64,000 nt of DNA from Arctopsyche grandis (taxonomy: Eukaryota > Arthropoda > Insecta > Trichoptera > Hydropsychidae), in contig NC_135356.1 of the NCBI RefSeq assembly GCF_051622035.1, forward strand, positions 1,426,001 to 1,490,000, read 5' to 3'. Within the stretch, counting starts at the first letter, position 1; every line of letters starts with the position of its first letter. Made by a program: the position numbers and the translations under genes. A model generated the notes under the pieces. It saw only the letters and a list, made by a program, of their open reading frames with translations. It was not told the origin of the DNA and searched no databases. Positions 1-12,246 of the stretch are shown piece after piece.

Positions 1-300
1 AACCAAACCCACCAATTTGCTGCACGGCATAGGTATTCTCTCGTCGCGGCGCACAAACTACATCTAACATCACACAACACGCTGCAGACTGCACACCACA
101 CCATACACCATACATTTAGCGCACGCGGTAAATACACCATACACATCAATGCCTGTTTATACAACAACACATTATTTTGTATTAAAATACTACTTTATGT
201 GGTCTTTGGTTTTCACGGGTGTGCGCCGCACACCTAGCACACACCCAATATACGCCACTGATGTATAATGTTGGTATATGGTATATAGATGTATGTATTG
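1..300. other. No gene seen; start of window
   Basis: Low-complexity CA-rich DNA with no splice-consistent coding segment. I see no recognisable feature before the microsatellite that follows. Confidence 0.5.
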
Positions 301-302
301 TA

Positions 303-450
<148 letters not shown>

Positions 451-520
451 TTTATATGTATTTGTGTATACGTGAAAGTATTTGTGTATATATGGATGGT
501 GTTCATATATGTTTATATAA

Positions 521-600
521 TTGTCTTTAGCCAGGAAGGCGCATTGGGTTTACCTGTTAGGCCTTCTTGGTGTAAACTAAATAAAAAATAAAATAAATCA
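521..600 (+). repeat. SINE 3' tail fragment
   Basis: Contains a hairpin (GCCAGGAAGGC ... GCCTTCTTGG) followed by an A-rich end. The same module ends the tRNA-derived SINE at 27295-27675, so this is a 5'-truncated copy of that family. Seen by internal comparison only. Confidence 0.6.
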
Positions 601-604
601 CTGA

Positions 605-725
605 ATGCTCGGACCCAGAGGGTGCCGGGTATTGTTCAAATGTTGTAAATGCATTGTTAAAGGTTTGCCGAACCTTTTTTACAAAGGATTTACAACAATG
701 TAACAATGAGCGGCACCTTGGCTAT
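605..725. mobile_element. Small hairpin MITE (GGACC family)
   Basis: About 120 bp with an imperfect inverted repeat: TTGTTCAAATGTTGTAAATG on one side and its near-complement ATTTACAACAATG on the other, around GGTTTGCCGAACC. Further copies lie at 45533-45815 (two in tandem) and 48950-49020 (partial). Confidence 0.6.
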
Positions 726-739
726 CAGTGTATACATAA

Positions 740-841
740 AGTGACCATACGTCCCGTTTTTAGGTAGCCTGTCCCGTTGTCCCCAAGCACAGCTTCGGGA
801 CGTCGAAATGTCCCGTTTTCAAAAAGAGAGCATATTTATTG

Positions 842-915
<74 letters not shown>

Positions 916-1449
916 GTTGTACAGTTCAAATCAAATGTCAAAATTACGTATTTTCACTTGGGATTTTTTCCCACTGTTAATACGATTTTATATTGAGTTT
1001 TTTTCTATTGAAACATGTTTATTTGGATAGTGTTCCACACTATTTTTTGTTTTCGTTTAAAAGGGTTCATTGGAAGTGTGCTGAATTTTAAATTGGTAAA
1101 ATTGCTATCTAAAAGCTCGTACTAGTATTTACTCGTATTTACACGAATCTGAATTGAATCAATAGGGATAATATATTAAATTGTCTTTATATGAGAATTA
1201 AATAAAATTCCACTTAGAAAAATCATATTTCGACTATTCTTGTGGATTGGTAACAAAAATTCGTTTATTTTATCGAGGTAAGCCAGTTATTAATAGAATT
1301 TTTGTTATTAATAATATTAGAATTTTTGTTATAAATGATTCCTGTTCTTTTTATTAATAAATAAAAAATACACGTTTTCTTGAATACACATACTATGACG
1401 TAAAAATTGGTAGATGTCCCGTTTTGAGGACAAAAATAAATGGTCACAT
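740..1449. mobile_element. hAT-like element remnant with GTGACCAT ends
   Basis: The left end reads GTGACCATACGTCCCGT and the right end is its imperfect complement (GTCCCGTTTTGAGGACA ... ATGGTCAC). Inside is a TA microsatellite at 845-912, then 915-1300, which belongs to a dispersed repeat also found at 13676-14180 and 39869-40480. No transposase survives. The superfamily call is from TIR style alone. Confidence 0.4.
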
Positions 1450-2290
1450 TATGTATACAGCACGACGGCAAATAATTGTTTTTTTAAGAAATTAACAACA
1501 ATACCCCGATCTATGGTTTATAACAGCTATGAATTTTTAAAGGATTTTTTTTTATCTGTGAAATATTAAAATAATTCAACCCCCTTATGTATATTGGCAG
1601 GGCTTGTAATTTTAAAAACAAAAAACAAGTGGTTAGAAATAAGCAAAGAGATTTCATGTATGTATATAGAGATTTCTCGTAATATGACCCATTCAAATAT
1701 GCACTTCCATTTCCGCGAAACATTTGTCCCAGTTATTTAAATAATCAATACAGGTTTAATAAAATGTATAGCACTCTACCCCGAATTAACGAAAAGCTTT
1801 TTATTTTCACACTTGAATTACAATTGCAAAGATTCGAACCATTTTAAGCATTTCCATAGCAGAAAGCAGAACCAGTTTTTAGCGTTTGCCGGTAGGATCG
1901 TCCTAATGAAATATTCAATAGTAAACTTTACTTTCGCACAGAATTGAGTTTACACTGCATTTTACACAGAAAAAAACTATAGGTTTGATATATTAATATA
2001 TTTAATTATCAAATTCGTATTCCGTGGGAAAAATTATATCATAAAAGTTACGTTTCAATGATGATAAAAAACAAAATTTGTTTATCGGTATAACAATTGA
2101 CAACATAGAGATATGAACATAAAAAACGAAGACTTTGTGGCAACAAATTTTTGCAGTTTCTTATTGTTATATAGTTCAACTTTAATACAGTAAGTCGTCA
2201 ACGTACCTGATTTCGTACTTACGCGGTTGAGAATTAAAAAAATAAATTTGGTGATTTTATTTTTTTATTTTTACTTAAAATCATTATCTT
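1450..2290. other. No gene seen
   Basis: AT-rich, with many stops in all frames and no repeat I could pair within the window. Confidence 0.5.
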
Positions 2291-2350
2291 TAGTATACAC
2301 TAGCGTTTCCCAACCTGTGGTACGCGGTTGATGGTTGGTGGTACGCGAAA
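2291..2350. repeat. hAT-type terminal repeat
   Basis: TAGCGTTTCCCAACCTGTGG followed by two GGTACGCG motifs. This resembles hAT 5' ends, and a related GGTACGCG-bearing end in the opposite orientation lies at about 12785-12840. No partner end was found nearby, so it is an isolated fragment. Confidence 0.4.
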
Positions 2351-2559
2351 AAATATCAGTAATGGCGGACATGCAGGAATGATACATACATATGATAAAT
2401 ACATACATATATCGAATTAAAGAATTCCTCGACTTACACTGAAAATTTCGTAACGAATTAACCGCGTAAATAGAGGACTTAGTGTAATTAATTAAATTCA
2501 TGGCGGGGTCGAGTGGGGGTCTACTCTAAAAACCTTAGTGAAATTTTTAATTTTTATGA

Positions 2560-3541
2560 AAAAACTAGCTGAACCACAATGCCACAATAACGCCTGCAAT
2601 TCCCGTTCCCGTTCCCGATTTTATTTTACCCATCAAGTGGAAATGTCTAGCACCGCCTTAAATTTTCGTTACATGTCGAATTAAAGTAAATAGGTAAATA
2701 TACAATGTAACCTTTAATATTTGCACTTACGGAAATACATGTCTGCCAATACTCTTCCCATAGCTTCGCCAGAATATGCAGAATTTGCGGTTGCGATTAA
2801 ATAATTTTCTCTTGTCAACGCACTGTGATCGAATGACAAAATGTTTGTTTTGCTTAGTGATTTGATGTCTTTCGCCAATATTGTCATAAATGAACCTTCA
2901 GAATCTCCTTTGTGGTGTGTACTTTTACAAAGCGTCTTGTTAATTTAGTTTTAGCTTGTTCTGCTACAGCTTCCCGGACATCCATACAACAAATCCTGAA
3001 AATTCCATCGTAATCGGTTGAATGTTTTAGGAGCCTTTTTTATTTAAATGTATAAAACGGTAGTTTCCTACTTTACCTATCAATAAAAACACTGGTAATG
3101 TAAATGTTTCTTTTTTTTTTTGTGTTTGTTAATGTTTTCGCTTTCCGTTGCATTGCCCGCGACTCAATACGAATTTGCTTTCTTCAGTTGGCAGACGTCT
3201 AGTTTCAAATAATGTTTGGAGTTTGCGGACTTGTATATCGCGTTTCAAATGATGGTTGGAGATCAAACGTCTTTTCAAAAAACCAACTGGTTGTCGTGGT
3301 TGTCTACAAACAAATTTCCTTGACAACAATAGCGCATGAAACTTTCGCGTCGATAATACAAATTACGAATTGTAATTACGAATATTATTATTCAGAGGTA
3401 TTTTCCCGTTTTTTTTCACAGTAATCTTTCCGGACATACATACAACAAATCCTGAAAGTTCCATCGTAATCGGTTCAGTGGCTTAGGAGCCTATTCGAGA
3501 CAGACAGACAGACAAACATTGATTTATAGATATCAAACTAG
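2560..3541 (+). mobile_element. Helitron-like element copy, degenerate
   Basis: Shares, in the opposite orientation, long stretches with the better-preserved copy at 20757-22350: the GGGAATTGCATGCGTTATTG block, TTCGCGTCG, ACCAACTGGT, and the module CCTGAAAGTTCCATCGTAAT with CAGACAGACAGACA. It ends at a CTAG (3538-3541), but the hairpin expected just before a Helitron 3' end is not clear here. The family call rests on the other copies. Confidence 0.45.
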
Positions 3542-4343
3542 GGAGGTGAATGTTCTAATCAAAATTTCTGCAAAAGAAATAAATAATATTTTTGATAAAA
3601 TTTTAACTAAATATATTAGAAAATACCTTTTTGAATAATATTCCATAAAAAATTATCAATAAAGCTTTCGATTAGACCACAATTGAACTCCAATCTGGAA
3701 GTGACAAACGCACGCATATCACGAATCCCAAGATTGATTAAGTGTGACACGACTAAATAAAATTGTATTAACAGTACGTCAAAGTTTAGATATTCAACAA
3801 TATAAAACGATGATGTTTTAATAGTTTTTCGGAAAATATTAAGCTCGTGAATGTCTAGGCAGATCTGCAAACGACTACACTATGCGTTGTCACCAAATTT
3901 TGTTATATGGTTGCACTTCAACTTATATACGTTCAATTTATGTGTCAGGAAAAATGAAAGAGATTCTTTATACACTGACTCTTTGTATTATACTTTTATA
4001 AATACACTTGTATATTCGAATAAACTTGAACGTGCACTTCTGAACTTTGAGAAATTGAAATTGAACTTGAGACTTTATCGCGTATGTAGTAGATTAATTT
4101 ATACTGACTTCATCCCGTGTTCTGACCATTCTGTACTACAATACATACTTTCTCGTATTGAGGTTCGGCTTAAAAAAATCACTTTTTCTTCTTACCGTAT
4201 AGGAGACTAATCATTCTTCACTAAATTTGACCCACTTAATGATTTCTGTTGACTTAATCTCGTTTAAGAGATATGAGCATTTAAAAAAATGTGCAATTTT
4301 TACAGATTTTTGGCTTTTGCAGTCATCAGTTCAAAATCTAATA
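3542..4343. other. No gene seen; fragment of a MITE near 4195-4330
   Basis: Scattered stops. The block around 4195-4330 (TTGACCCACTTAA, a pyrimidine run, GAGATATGAGCATTTAAAA) resembles the interior of the MITE at 54826-55341, so it is probably a decayed copy. The open frame at 3851-4210 has no recognisable domain and no splice support. Confidence 0.4.
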
Positions 4344-6069
4344 TTCTTCTTCTTCTTCTTCTAATGCCGAATCCGTATTCAGACGTAGGCGACTACCATG
4401 GGCAGACATCGTTTATGGCCCGTGCGAATTCTTCCTTATCATGGGCAAGCCGAAATAGCTTTTCGAGACCGAGTCCCATCCATGACCTGATGTTCCGGAG
4501 CCAAGAGAGCTTCTTTCTCCCAAGCCACCGTTTGCCTTCTATTTTCCCTTCTATGATTGTTTGTAGAAGGCCATATTTGGGGTCGCGAATAATGTGGTCA
4601 AAGTATTCCATCTTACGGCGCTTCACCGTGTCAAGAAGCTCTCTCTTTTTATGAAGAAGCTGGAGTACTGTTTCGTTTCTTACATGCTCCTTCCAAGAGA
4701 TCTTTAGCATCCTCCTGTAATACCACATTTCAAAGGACTCTATCCTGTTCATAGATGTCACTAACAGTTTCCACGTTTCGCATCCGTTCAGCAACACCGA
4801 CCAAACATAGGAGTGCAGGACTCTTAAACGCAATTTCATAGACAACCTTCGACAACATAAAACATTTTTCATGCTGCCGAAGGCATTTCTTGCTATTTCG
4901 ATCCTTCTTCTTATCCCCATTTCGGAACTGACTTCCGTATTGATCATTGTTCCTAGGTATTTGTATAGTTCGACCTGTTCAATCATTTGTCCGCGCACAC
5001 TCAGGTTTAATGGATCCGTCTTTTCTTTACATATTACCATTGATTTTGTCTTGTTGATATTAATAGACAGACCCCATTTTTGACATGAATGATCAATTGT
5101 GATCAATAACAATTGTAGGTCTTCAGCACTCTGTCAATATTGCCGTATCATCAACGAAACGGATATTATTTATAATTTCGCCACCTATTTTTACTCCTAT
5201 TCGACTATCGACTGCCTGGTTGAACACCATTTCCGAATACAGATTGAAGAGCATGGGCGACAATACACATCCCTGCCGTACCCCTCGACTAATTTCTACT
5301 TTTTCGGTTTCCAAGTCTTCAACCTTCACGACAGCAGATTGGTTCCAATATAGGTTCTTCAAAAGGGCGATATTCTTTGCATCTATACCGGTTTGGTTTA
5401 GTGCATGGATTAATTTATCATGTTCCACTCTATCAAATGCTTTTTCAAAGTCCTGTAACGTACTCCTGCACTTTTGTAGGAGTACGTTCATGCAGAACAA
5501 CGCTTCCCTTGTTCCCAACCCTCCTCTGAATCCAAATTGCGAATCGCTTATCATACTTTCGCACTTACGCCTTATTCTCTCTTGGATGATTTTGAGAAGT
5601 ATTTTAAGGGTGTGGCTCATTAAACTTATCAATCTATAGTCATTGCAGCCGGTTGGCTTATTTTTTTTTTTGGTAATGGAATAAACGTTGACTGCAACCA
5701 TTCTTGAGGGATTTTACCAGTTTCATATATTTGATTGAAAAGTTTCGTCAGTATTCGAATGCCTTCTTCGTCCAATAATTTTAATAATTCTACAGGAATA
5801 GAATCCTTTCCTGGAGCTTTTTTATTTTTGGCCTTTTTGTTTGCATTTTCAACCTCAGATTTTAATATACTCAGACTTGATGTTTGAAATCCTTCCCTTA
5901 TTTCTGGTTCAATACGTTGTGTTTGAAAATTTTCTTCTATATATTCCTTCCAAATATTGCATTTTTCAACCGTATTGCTTGCAAATTTTCCATCTTTGTT
6001 TTTCAAATACAAAGATTTGTTGTTGTTTTTATTAATGCAACCACTAACACTCTTTATTTTTTTGTGCAT
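4344..6069 (-). mobile_element. RTE-type non-LTR retrotransposon, 5'-truncated
   Basis: Read on the minus strand, three overlapping frames (6069-5629, 5701-5123, 5112-4393) make up the reverse transcriptase half of a LINE. Seen: the linker KAPGKDSIPVELLK, fingers with NDYRLISL, palm QDFEKAFDRVEHDKLI, GVRQGCVLSPMLFNLY, and the catalytic box written FVDD (usual FADD). The C-terminal part has KYLGTMIN, NGCETWKL and a WLRNIRSWMGLGLEKLFRLA ending like RTE/BovB proteins. The apurinic endonuclease is missing. At least two frameshifts break the frame. The 3' end is a short (GAA)n tail at 4344-4361, typical of RTE elements, which end in short tandem repeats rather than poly(A). Dead copy. Confidence 0.85.
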
Positions 6070-7424
6070 GTTGAAATTATTTTTATTTTATCCATTATCT
6101 CTATTTCATGGCATTTGGCAGAGTTTTGGTGAAATTCAACTTCAACTTCAGTGCTGAAACCAGGATTTACTAAGTTGAGTTTCCAAAGCATGGAAATTGC
6201 AATGAAGGAAATGCTTATTCCTTTATTTGAGAAGAAAAAAAAGGTATTTCTGCCATGTTGCTTTATTTATCTGGAGAAAACAGGCTCTTTTATGAAATCC
6301 TCATGTGAAAATTTTACTGATTTGAATTCAGAATCGATTATTTATCATGTTTTATAGATATGTAATTCGAATACCGTTAATTCTATCACACCGAAACTTA
6401 GTGTCAATTATTGAAATGCTTATCGACATGACGTTATATTTTTGTCACGACATGACATAAGTGGTACTTCCTTCTTATACACAGATGTCCTCTTTTTTTA
6501 AATTTTGGATTCAATTATCTTCTAAACCAGCGTTTCTCAACCTGGGTCCACGTGGTCCCTTGGAAGGCCCAGACCCTCTCAAGGGAGGCACAAACCAAAA
6601 TTCTACTTTTGGGAAGGCATAACGAGCTCTAGGGAAAGCACGGTCAGAATAAAATTATAATTTTTTTATATATAAATAATATCGAAAGAAAAACTTAAAT
6701 GTTTTATTTGTCATCGAACTGAATATACGTTTGCATTTCAGAAAATAGTTAAGGAAAATGCTTGTGCAACTGATGGGGCTGCTTCAATGGTTGGCAAATA
6801 TCGAGGACTTATCGCAAATATGTTTTAAATAAGGTTTGGAAGGAGTTTACATGGCTCTCTTAATATTATAATAAAAACAATAAATTTCATTAAAGTAAGT
6901 CCACTTCGAGATCGCCTTTTTCGACAAATACATACATATGTGAGGAAAACGAGGAGGATTTTGGGCGCTTTCTAATACACACAGAAGTTCTAATCGTGTT
7001 GTTATACTTTGGTACACTGTATTGTATTCTTTATGAGTGAAAACCAATTTTGGGAAGAGATGGTTGGTGTAAAATTGAGAAATTTGATTTGTTAACAATT
7101 ACAAGGAAAATGTTGTAATCTTATAACGTGTAAAAATATAATTATTGCTTTTATTGGAAATCTCAATCTTTTCAAAATACATGATATTTCTAATGAAATA
7201 CAAGATAATGATCACGACATACAGTATGTATATATTGAGATTTTGAAGTAGTTTCACAAGTATATGTAAGTTTAATGATATTATAAATCAAAATATTCCA
7301 GATTGTGTGATTGATGCATTTAGTGTGAATGCAATTGATATTGATTTATATTGTATTGCAAGAAAGTCTGATAGATATACAAAGTATTATGAATGCACAA
7401 GTAAGATTAATAATCACAGGAACA

Positions 7425-7745
7425 TGAAATGGATAACGATTTTTCTGAAAATGATGCTTTCCCCATACAAAGATGACTTTTGAGCGAAACGGCAACTTTG
7501 AATTCTCGTTAATCAGTCAAAAATTATGATAACTGACTTAAATAAACTTCAATATGTGAATAATGAGTATTTATTTTTTTTAAATAGTAAAAAAATCGAA
7601 ATTATTTCCGAAAAAGAGAGGAGATATGATAAAAACCTACTTTTTCTAAATTTTTGTTGAGATAAATCAATTGATTAGAAGCACAGGATATTGTTTAAAA
7701 TCAATTAAATAATTTATCTAACGTTCCCTTGATACAATGAAAGTT
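7425..7745. repeat. Dispersed repeat shared with 16010-16580
   Basis: The blocks GAGCGAAACGGCAACTTTGA, TAGTAAAAAAATCGAAA, CAGGATATTGTTTAAAATCA and TTCCCTTGATAC recur in the same order at about 16310-16575. A reverse-complement piece lies at 16040-16110. Non-coding; family unknown. Confidence 0.6.
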
Positions 7746-8112
7746 TCCCATTAGGTCTAGATCTATCCCCTAGACTCTAGGGGATAGAGGCAAACGGTTA
7801 GTTAACAACTAAGCAAGAAGAGCATTTACATACATAAATCCTCTTGTAAAAAATCGCAAGAACGTTCAGAATCTATACTCAAATAGAGCTTTGAATCATC
7901 CGCATTATATAATATTATTACTATATAATTCAATGCAAGGTCTTTAATAATATTACTGTAAGCTTTGTTGTCCATAACATGACGTTGACAATTACTTTTA
8001 TCGTCTAAAAAATATAAATTTTCATTAGTGTAAAATATATACGTATTCCATAAATAAATTCGGTAGCCGGTCCGCGAAGAAAGACGTAATTGAAAAAATA
8101 AAACAATAGCTT

Positions 8113-8741
8113 ATGTCAGGACTATTTCAAAATATAGTCTGGATAGCCAAGCTAGCTTATTTGACAGATATTTTTTGCATTTTGAATGATCTTAAGTTAT
8201 CCATGCAAGGAAGAATGTCATATTGTTATACAATAGCAGACAACACAGTTAGGTTGAAACGAAAACTAAACTCATGGAAGATTCGTACTTCAAAATATTG
8301 CTATGACATGTTTCACAATTTGGCTGATCTTTTTCGCGATGTAATCAGTTGTCTTTGACAAATTTATCAGAGCGATTCGATTTCTATTTTCCACCAGATG
8401 ACGATCCACGAAAGGGAAAAGGATGGATACGAAATCCATTTTTACCACGGAATGATGATATATCACCTAATTTGGAAGATAAACTAATTGATCTGACTGC
8501 AAATCAAGAATTAAAAAAAATGTTTTGAAACCACAACTTCACTTGCAGGCTTTTGGACCAAATTAAAAGTAGAATTCCATATATTTATGAACTTGCAGTG
8601 AAAATTTTTTTACCATTTGCATCAACTTACCTTTGCGAGACTGGTTTTTCAACCATGAGTATAATTAATACAAAGCATCGTCATTGTGTGGATATTTATG
8701 ATCCATTGCATGTGGCATTGTCTTCGATTAAACCGTGACTT
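8113..8741 (+). pseudogene. hAT transposase C-terminal half (ZBED5-like), broken
   Basis: Two open segments (8113-8358 and 8553-8738) are separated by a frameshift and a stop. The first carries the conserved Q-x-R and LxxWxxR-type region; the second is the hAT dimerisation domain with LAVKIFLPFASTYLCETGFS. A near-identical copy lies on the opposite strand at 12900-13485. Not functional as written. Confidence 0.75.
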
Positions 8742-9044
8742 GATAAGTTATCTAATAAAAAACAAGCTCATATGTATGTCTCATTATTTTTTTTTCATTT
8801 TTTATCTTTGTCTGAGTATATATGTACATATTGTACTTCTTTGAATTCAATAAAATAAATTTTATTAATTACATTTTATTTTATTTTTATTTGTTTACGA
8901 GTTTTCAACCATATACATACGAGTATATAACCTTTTTATTTTAAAATATGATGCTGGTCCGTGAGAATTACTGAAAAATATATACTGGTCCGCCAGCTGA
9001 AAAAGTTTGAGTAGCACTGATCTAGAGAGAGGGGGACCTGAGGT

Positions 9045-9475
9045 TGGGTTTTTCGATTCCCCACTCCAAGACGGGATTCAACTTTGAATCAGGACTTCGA
9101 AGACGAGGAGTCAATAAGGAAAATGTACATACGTATATGTATATGTATGTACATACATATGGCTCCAGCAAGACGGGGCAAGCACAGCTTTACTGGCTGC
9201 AGTTCGAGCGTTCCATAATCGGCTACTTTCACGCTTCAGTGGTCACCTGGCCTGCCCATTCACCTGACATTTCCATGTGTGATATTTATTTGTGAGGCAA
9301 ACATTTACGAAGGAAAGTCACGCACTCTGTATTCTGTATAAGAACTGAATTCTGCAATACAAAATCAAATCGAGCAAATCAAGGAAGAAACACTGGGAAG
9401 AGTCGAATTATTGAAACGGGGTTCCAAACGTGTGTTAATGGCATACTTTTACCACTATTTCAATATGTCAATAAT
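9045..9475 (+). pseudogene. IS630/mariner-type transposase C-terminal remnant
   Basis: One frame reads QFERSIIGYFHASVVTWPAH followed by SPDISMCDIYL and then a stop. This matches the W-P-x-x-SPD-x-x-x-C-D-x-x-L-W-G block around the third catalytic acid of insect DDE transposases, and downstream frames continue with stops and shifts. No TIRs were found. The family is inferred from this one motif. Confidence 0.5.
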
Positions 9476-9804
9476 TAATGTTAACACAAAAAATTCGGAT
9501 ATGACCAACCTGTAGTTTTATCTACGAAGTACAAAAAAAACAGACTCGTTCACTCATATCGGCTATGAGTAGGGTTGTCAGGCGTCCCGATTAATCGGGA
9601 TTGTCACCAGTTTTAAGTCTCGTGTCCCGGTGTCCCGAACAAACCTCTCGGAACGCCCAAATGTCCCGGTTTACTTTTTAAATTCCTACAGACGTTTTTA
9701 ACTCAGAATTAACATAAACAATAATCAAAAAATCGATGTCTGGACCAAACAGTTTGGTAAACACTGCAGCAAATATTCAACAATGAACTATTTGTCTCTG
9801 TCTA

Positions 9805-10749
9805 ATGGTGCGTACGCACCAAGCCAACGAATGGCCCACAGGCCAACTTTTAAAACCAGTAGCGTACAAAATATCGAAATAAAAATTAAATTTAAAAATT
9901 GAAATTAAATATCAAAATTAAAACTATTATTATTATATTAAAACTAAATTCGAGTATCAAAATAAAATTATAATCATTATATTAAAATTAAAATTAAATA
10001 TTGAAAGTTAAAACAGAACATGCACAATTTAAATAAATTTTCGAGATTGACCTAAAATTAGATCATCAACAATCACATACAGGTAATCCTCGACTTTTGT
10101 TTGTCGAAGATGTTTTGACTTACGAAGATAGGCACTAAGATCAAAAAAAAATCAAAGAATTATTATTTTTACTTCCCCGTAATGCGCAGTTACTGAGAAT
10201 ATATCATGTATTAGTATGGGTGATCCAACGATTTTTGCTAACCCGGGGTGTTGTCGGTCACATCAAACGGATTTTTTTATTCTTCAATTGTTTCTCTCGT
10301 CGAAATAAATCAAGTAATTAAATCATTTCAGAGGTAGAATTTATCGGATAATGTGTGATTATTAATTTTATTTCGACGAAAGAAAAAAACCCTTTGACAA
10401 ATCACCGACATCCGACACCGCGTTTTTTTATGAATTGTTTTTTTTCTATCGATCATCCACGTGGAAATACAGTAACATCTCGTGACGACTTTAACAATAT
10501 TTTTTTTCGCTCGTATGCAGAGAAATTATAATATTTCTCTGGTTTTAAATGCGGTATTGTCGTAATTCAAAACATTGTTGTAATTCAAAACATCAACGAT
10601 GATCTAATTTTAGCTCAATCTCGCTCTTTAGCTTGATTTTGATATTTAATTTCAATTTTAAAATTTAATTTTTATTTCGATATTTTGTACGCTACTGCTG
10701 GTTAAAAAGTTGGCCCAAAATCGTCGTTGGTTTAGTCCGTAAGCACCAT
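9805..10749. mobile_element. Long-palindrome (foldback) element nested in hAT
   Basis: The ends ATGGTGCGTACG and CGTAAGCACCAT are inverted and flanked by TA on both sides (9803-9804 and 10750-10751). Inverted similarity continues inward: CAGTAGCGTACAAAATATCG on the left against CGATATTTTGTACGCTACTG on the right, then TTCTCTCGTCGAAATAAA against TTTATTTCGACGAAAGAA, close to the centre near 10300. There is no protein. The TA duplication suggests Tc1/mariner-type mobilisation, but the family is not established. Confidence 0.75.
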
Positions 10750-10769
10750 TATACCTTCTGGAGAACTAT

Positions 10770-11072
10770 GTGTTTCAAGGGAGACAAAAAACGTGTATCA
10801 GCCATCAATCAATTTATTTTGAATCGATAATTTTCTTACACTCTGAAGGATTCATCACACGCAAACACGGAATAGACACTGTCAGAACAGAAAGATTAAA
10901 ATATATCTGTGATTTTTCTAATATTGAATATAAAAATCTACTCTCACATTCAAAAACTAGGTGGCTATCACTATTACCTGCAATAGAACACACTCTAAAG
11001 CTATTTGAAGCTTTTAAAGATTGTTTTAACTGGATAAAAAGCACCAAAAACCTTATTAGATTTTTTCACTAA
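10770..11072 (+). pseudogene. hAT transposase fragment
   Basis: 100-residue open segment with YKNLLSHSKTRWLSLLPAIE and KLFEAFKDCF, the region before the hAT insertion domain. N- and C-terminal parts are missing or eroded. It lies inside the element at 9570-11280 and explains its mobility class. Confidence 0.7.
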
Positions 11073-11539
11073 TCCTCTCAGTGAAGTCTATCTTTGGTTT
11101 CTTAATTTTTATTGAAGCACTTTTTATTTACATATATTAAAAATAGAAGGGAAAAAATCAATTATAGATATTCTAAATATTATCACTTCGATTGAAAATA
11201 TATTTATAGAAAAGTCTAAGATCTGATTTTTTTTTTGGGGGGTCGTCCCGGTTTGAGCTGCATGAAATCTGACAACCCTAGCTATGAGAGCAGTTTCGAT
11301 ACAAGTTTCAGCGCTAATGTAGGGAAATTCACACAAGAAAAGAGTTCTACTTAGTTAAGTTATCGCAATTAAATCGATGTCAATATGTACATACATACAA
11401 TCGATGATCGAAATTCGGGCAATCGATACCGTTTCCTTTTGATCCGGTATGGATTTTGGAGTGCTTTTTAAATTTACCAGGTTAGCGCTCCAATAAATAC
11501 TTGAATTTGACACTCAAGAACAGCTCTACATAAAACAAT

Positions 11540-12246
11540 CTTCAACCCTTTGGGTGCTGACGTCTAATCTGACTAGAATTACATATTTAGAAATCCAATA
11601 GAAAGCAGGTATAAAAATTGTAGCTAATCCAAACAAACCATAAATCACCACCAAGTTCTACCTACGGTTAAATTTTTATTACTTTGAAGCGCTATATACA
11701 TATCCATTATAACGAAGATAGAAATTAATGATACAAACATCGGACATAATGCAAAATTGCAACGTAGATCAAATTTTATAAGATCATATGTCATTGCTTA
11801 ATGTCTATAATTTGATCAATGGACTTTTTTTGATCATGGAAATGTATTTAATACGAACTTTTTGACTATTTAACATTTTGAGTGGTTACGTCTATTCCGT
11901 TGAAAGCCCACCATGCTCAAAATTTCGCCAACATTTCCAACTAGAATTATTTAGAAATCCAATAAAAAGCAGTTATAAAAATTGTAGCTAATCCAAACAA
12001 ACCCTAGATAAGTACCGCCGAGGATTTCGAGTTTTGTAAAGGTGTGTTTAGACTCTCTAATATATCTTGCAACAATATAAAATAAGCAAAAGAAGTCTAT
12101 TAATGAATGTATTTTTCCAAAACTAGTTCCATCTTCTTCATTGTTGTTAAAATGTAATGCTCACAATCTAAATGCCAAGCCACAATCTAAAATACTCAGC
12201 AGTTAGGGATTTCCCTCGGGTAATTCTGCTATGGTTATAAATTCGA
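11540..12246 (+). mobile_element. piggyBac-like MITE copies, degenerate
   Basis: Two overlapping partial copies (from about 11547 and about 11867) of the family best seen at 30557-31090. Shared blocks are GAGTG-T-ACGTCT, TTTCGCCAACATTTCCAACT, AGAAATCCAATAGAAAGCAG, AGACTCTCTAATATATCTTG and GCTCACAATCTAAATGCCAA. The DNA just upstream (11737-11866) also matches that upstream of the 30.5-kb copy, so the repeated unit is larger than the MITE. Confidence 0.65.

Larger units (their letters stand above)
6528..9019 (+). mobile_element. ZBED5-like hAT transposon, decayed
   Basis: The left end CAGCGTTTCTCAACCTG and right end (complement CAGTGCTACTCAAACTTTTT) are imperfect hAT TIRs. Flanking octamers TTCTAAAC and ATCTAGAG match at 5 of 8 bases, and the second fits the hAT target preference nTCTAGAn. 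Transposase remnants in order: ACATDGAASMVGKYRGLIA then KTINFIKVSPLRDRLFRQ (about 6745-6940, out of frame), LNDLKLSMQGRMSYCYTI and KLNSWKIRT (8113-8358), and the C-terminal dimerisation block PFASTYLCETGFSTMSIINT (8553-8738). These match the domesticated ZBED5/SCAND3-type hAT group. Other repeats interrupt it around 7425-8060. Confidence 0.8.
9570..11280 (+). mobile_element. hAT transposon with perfect 8-bp target duplication
   Basis: Begins TAGGGTTGTCAG and ends with the complement CTGACAACCCTA. It is flanked on both sides by GCTATGAG (9562-9569 and 11281-11288), a perfect 8-bp target-site duplication. The internal frame at 10770-11072 has LLSHSKTRWLSLLPAIEHTL, the conserved hAT transposase block TRWLSLLPAIxR. 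A second element (9805-10749) is nested inside. The transposase is incomplete, so the copy is dead, but both ends are intact. Confidence 0.9.
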
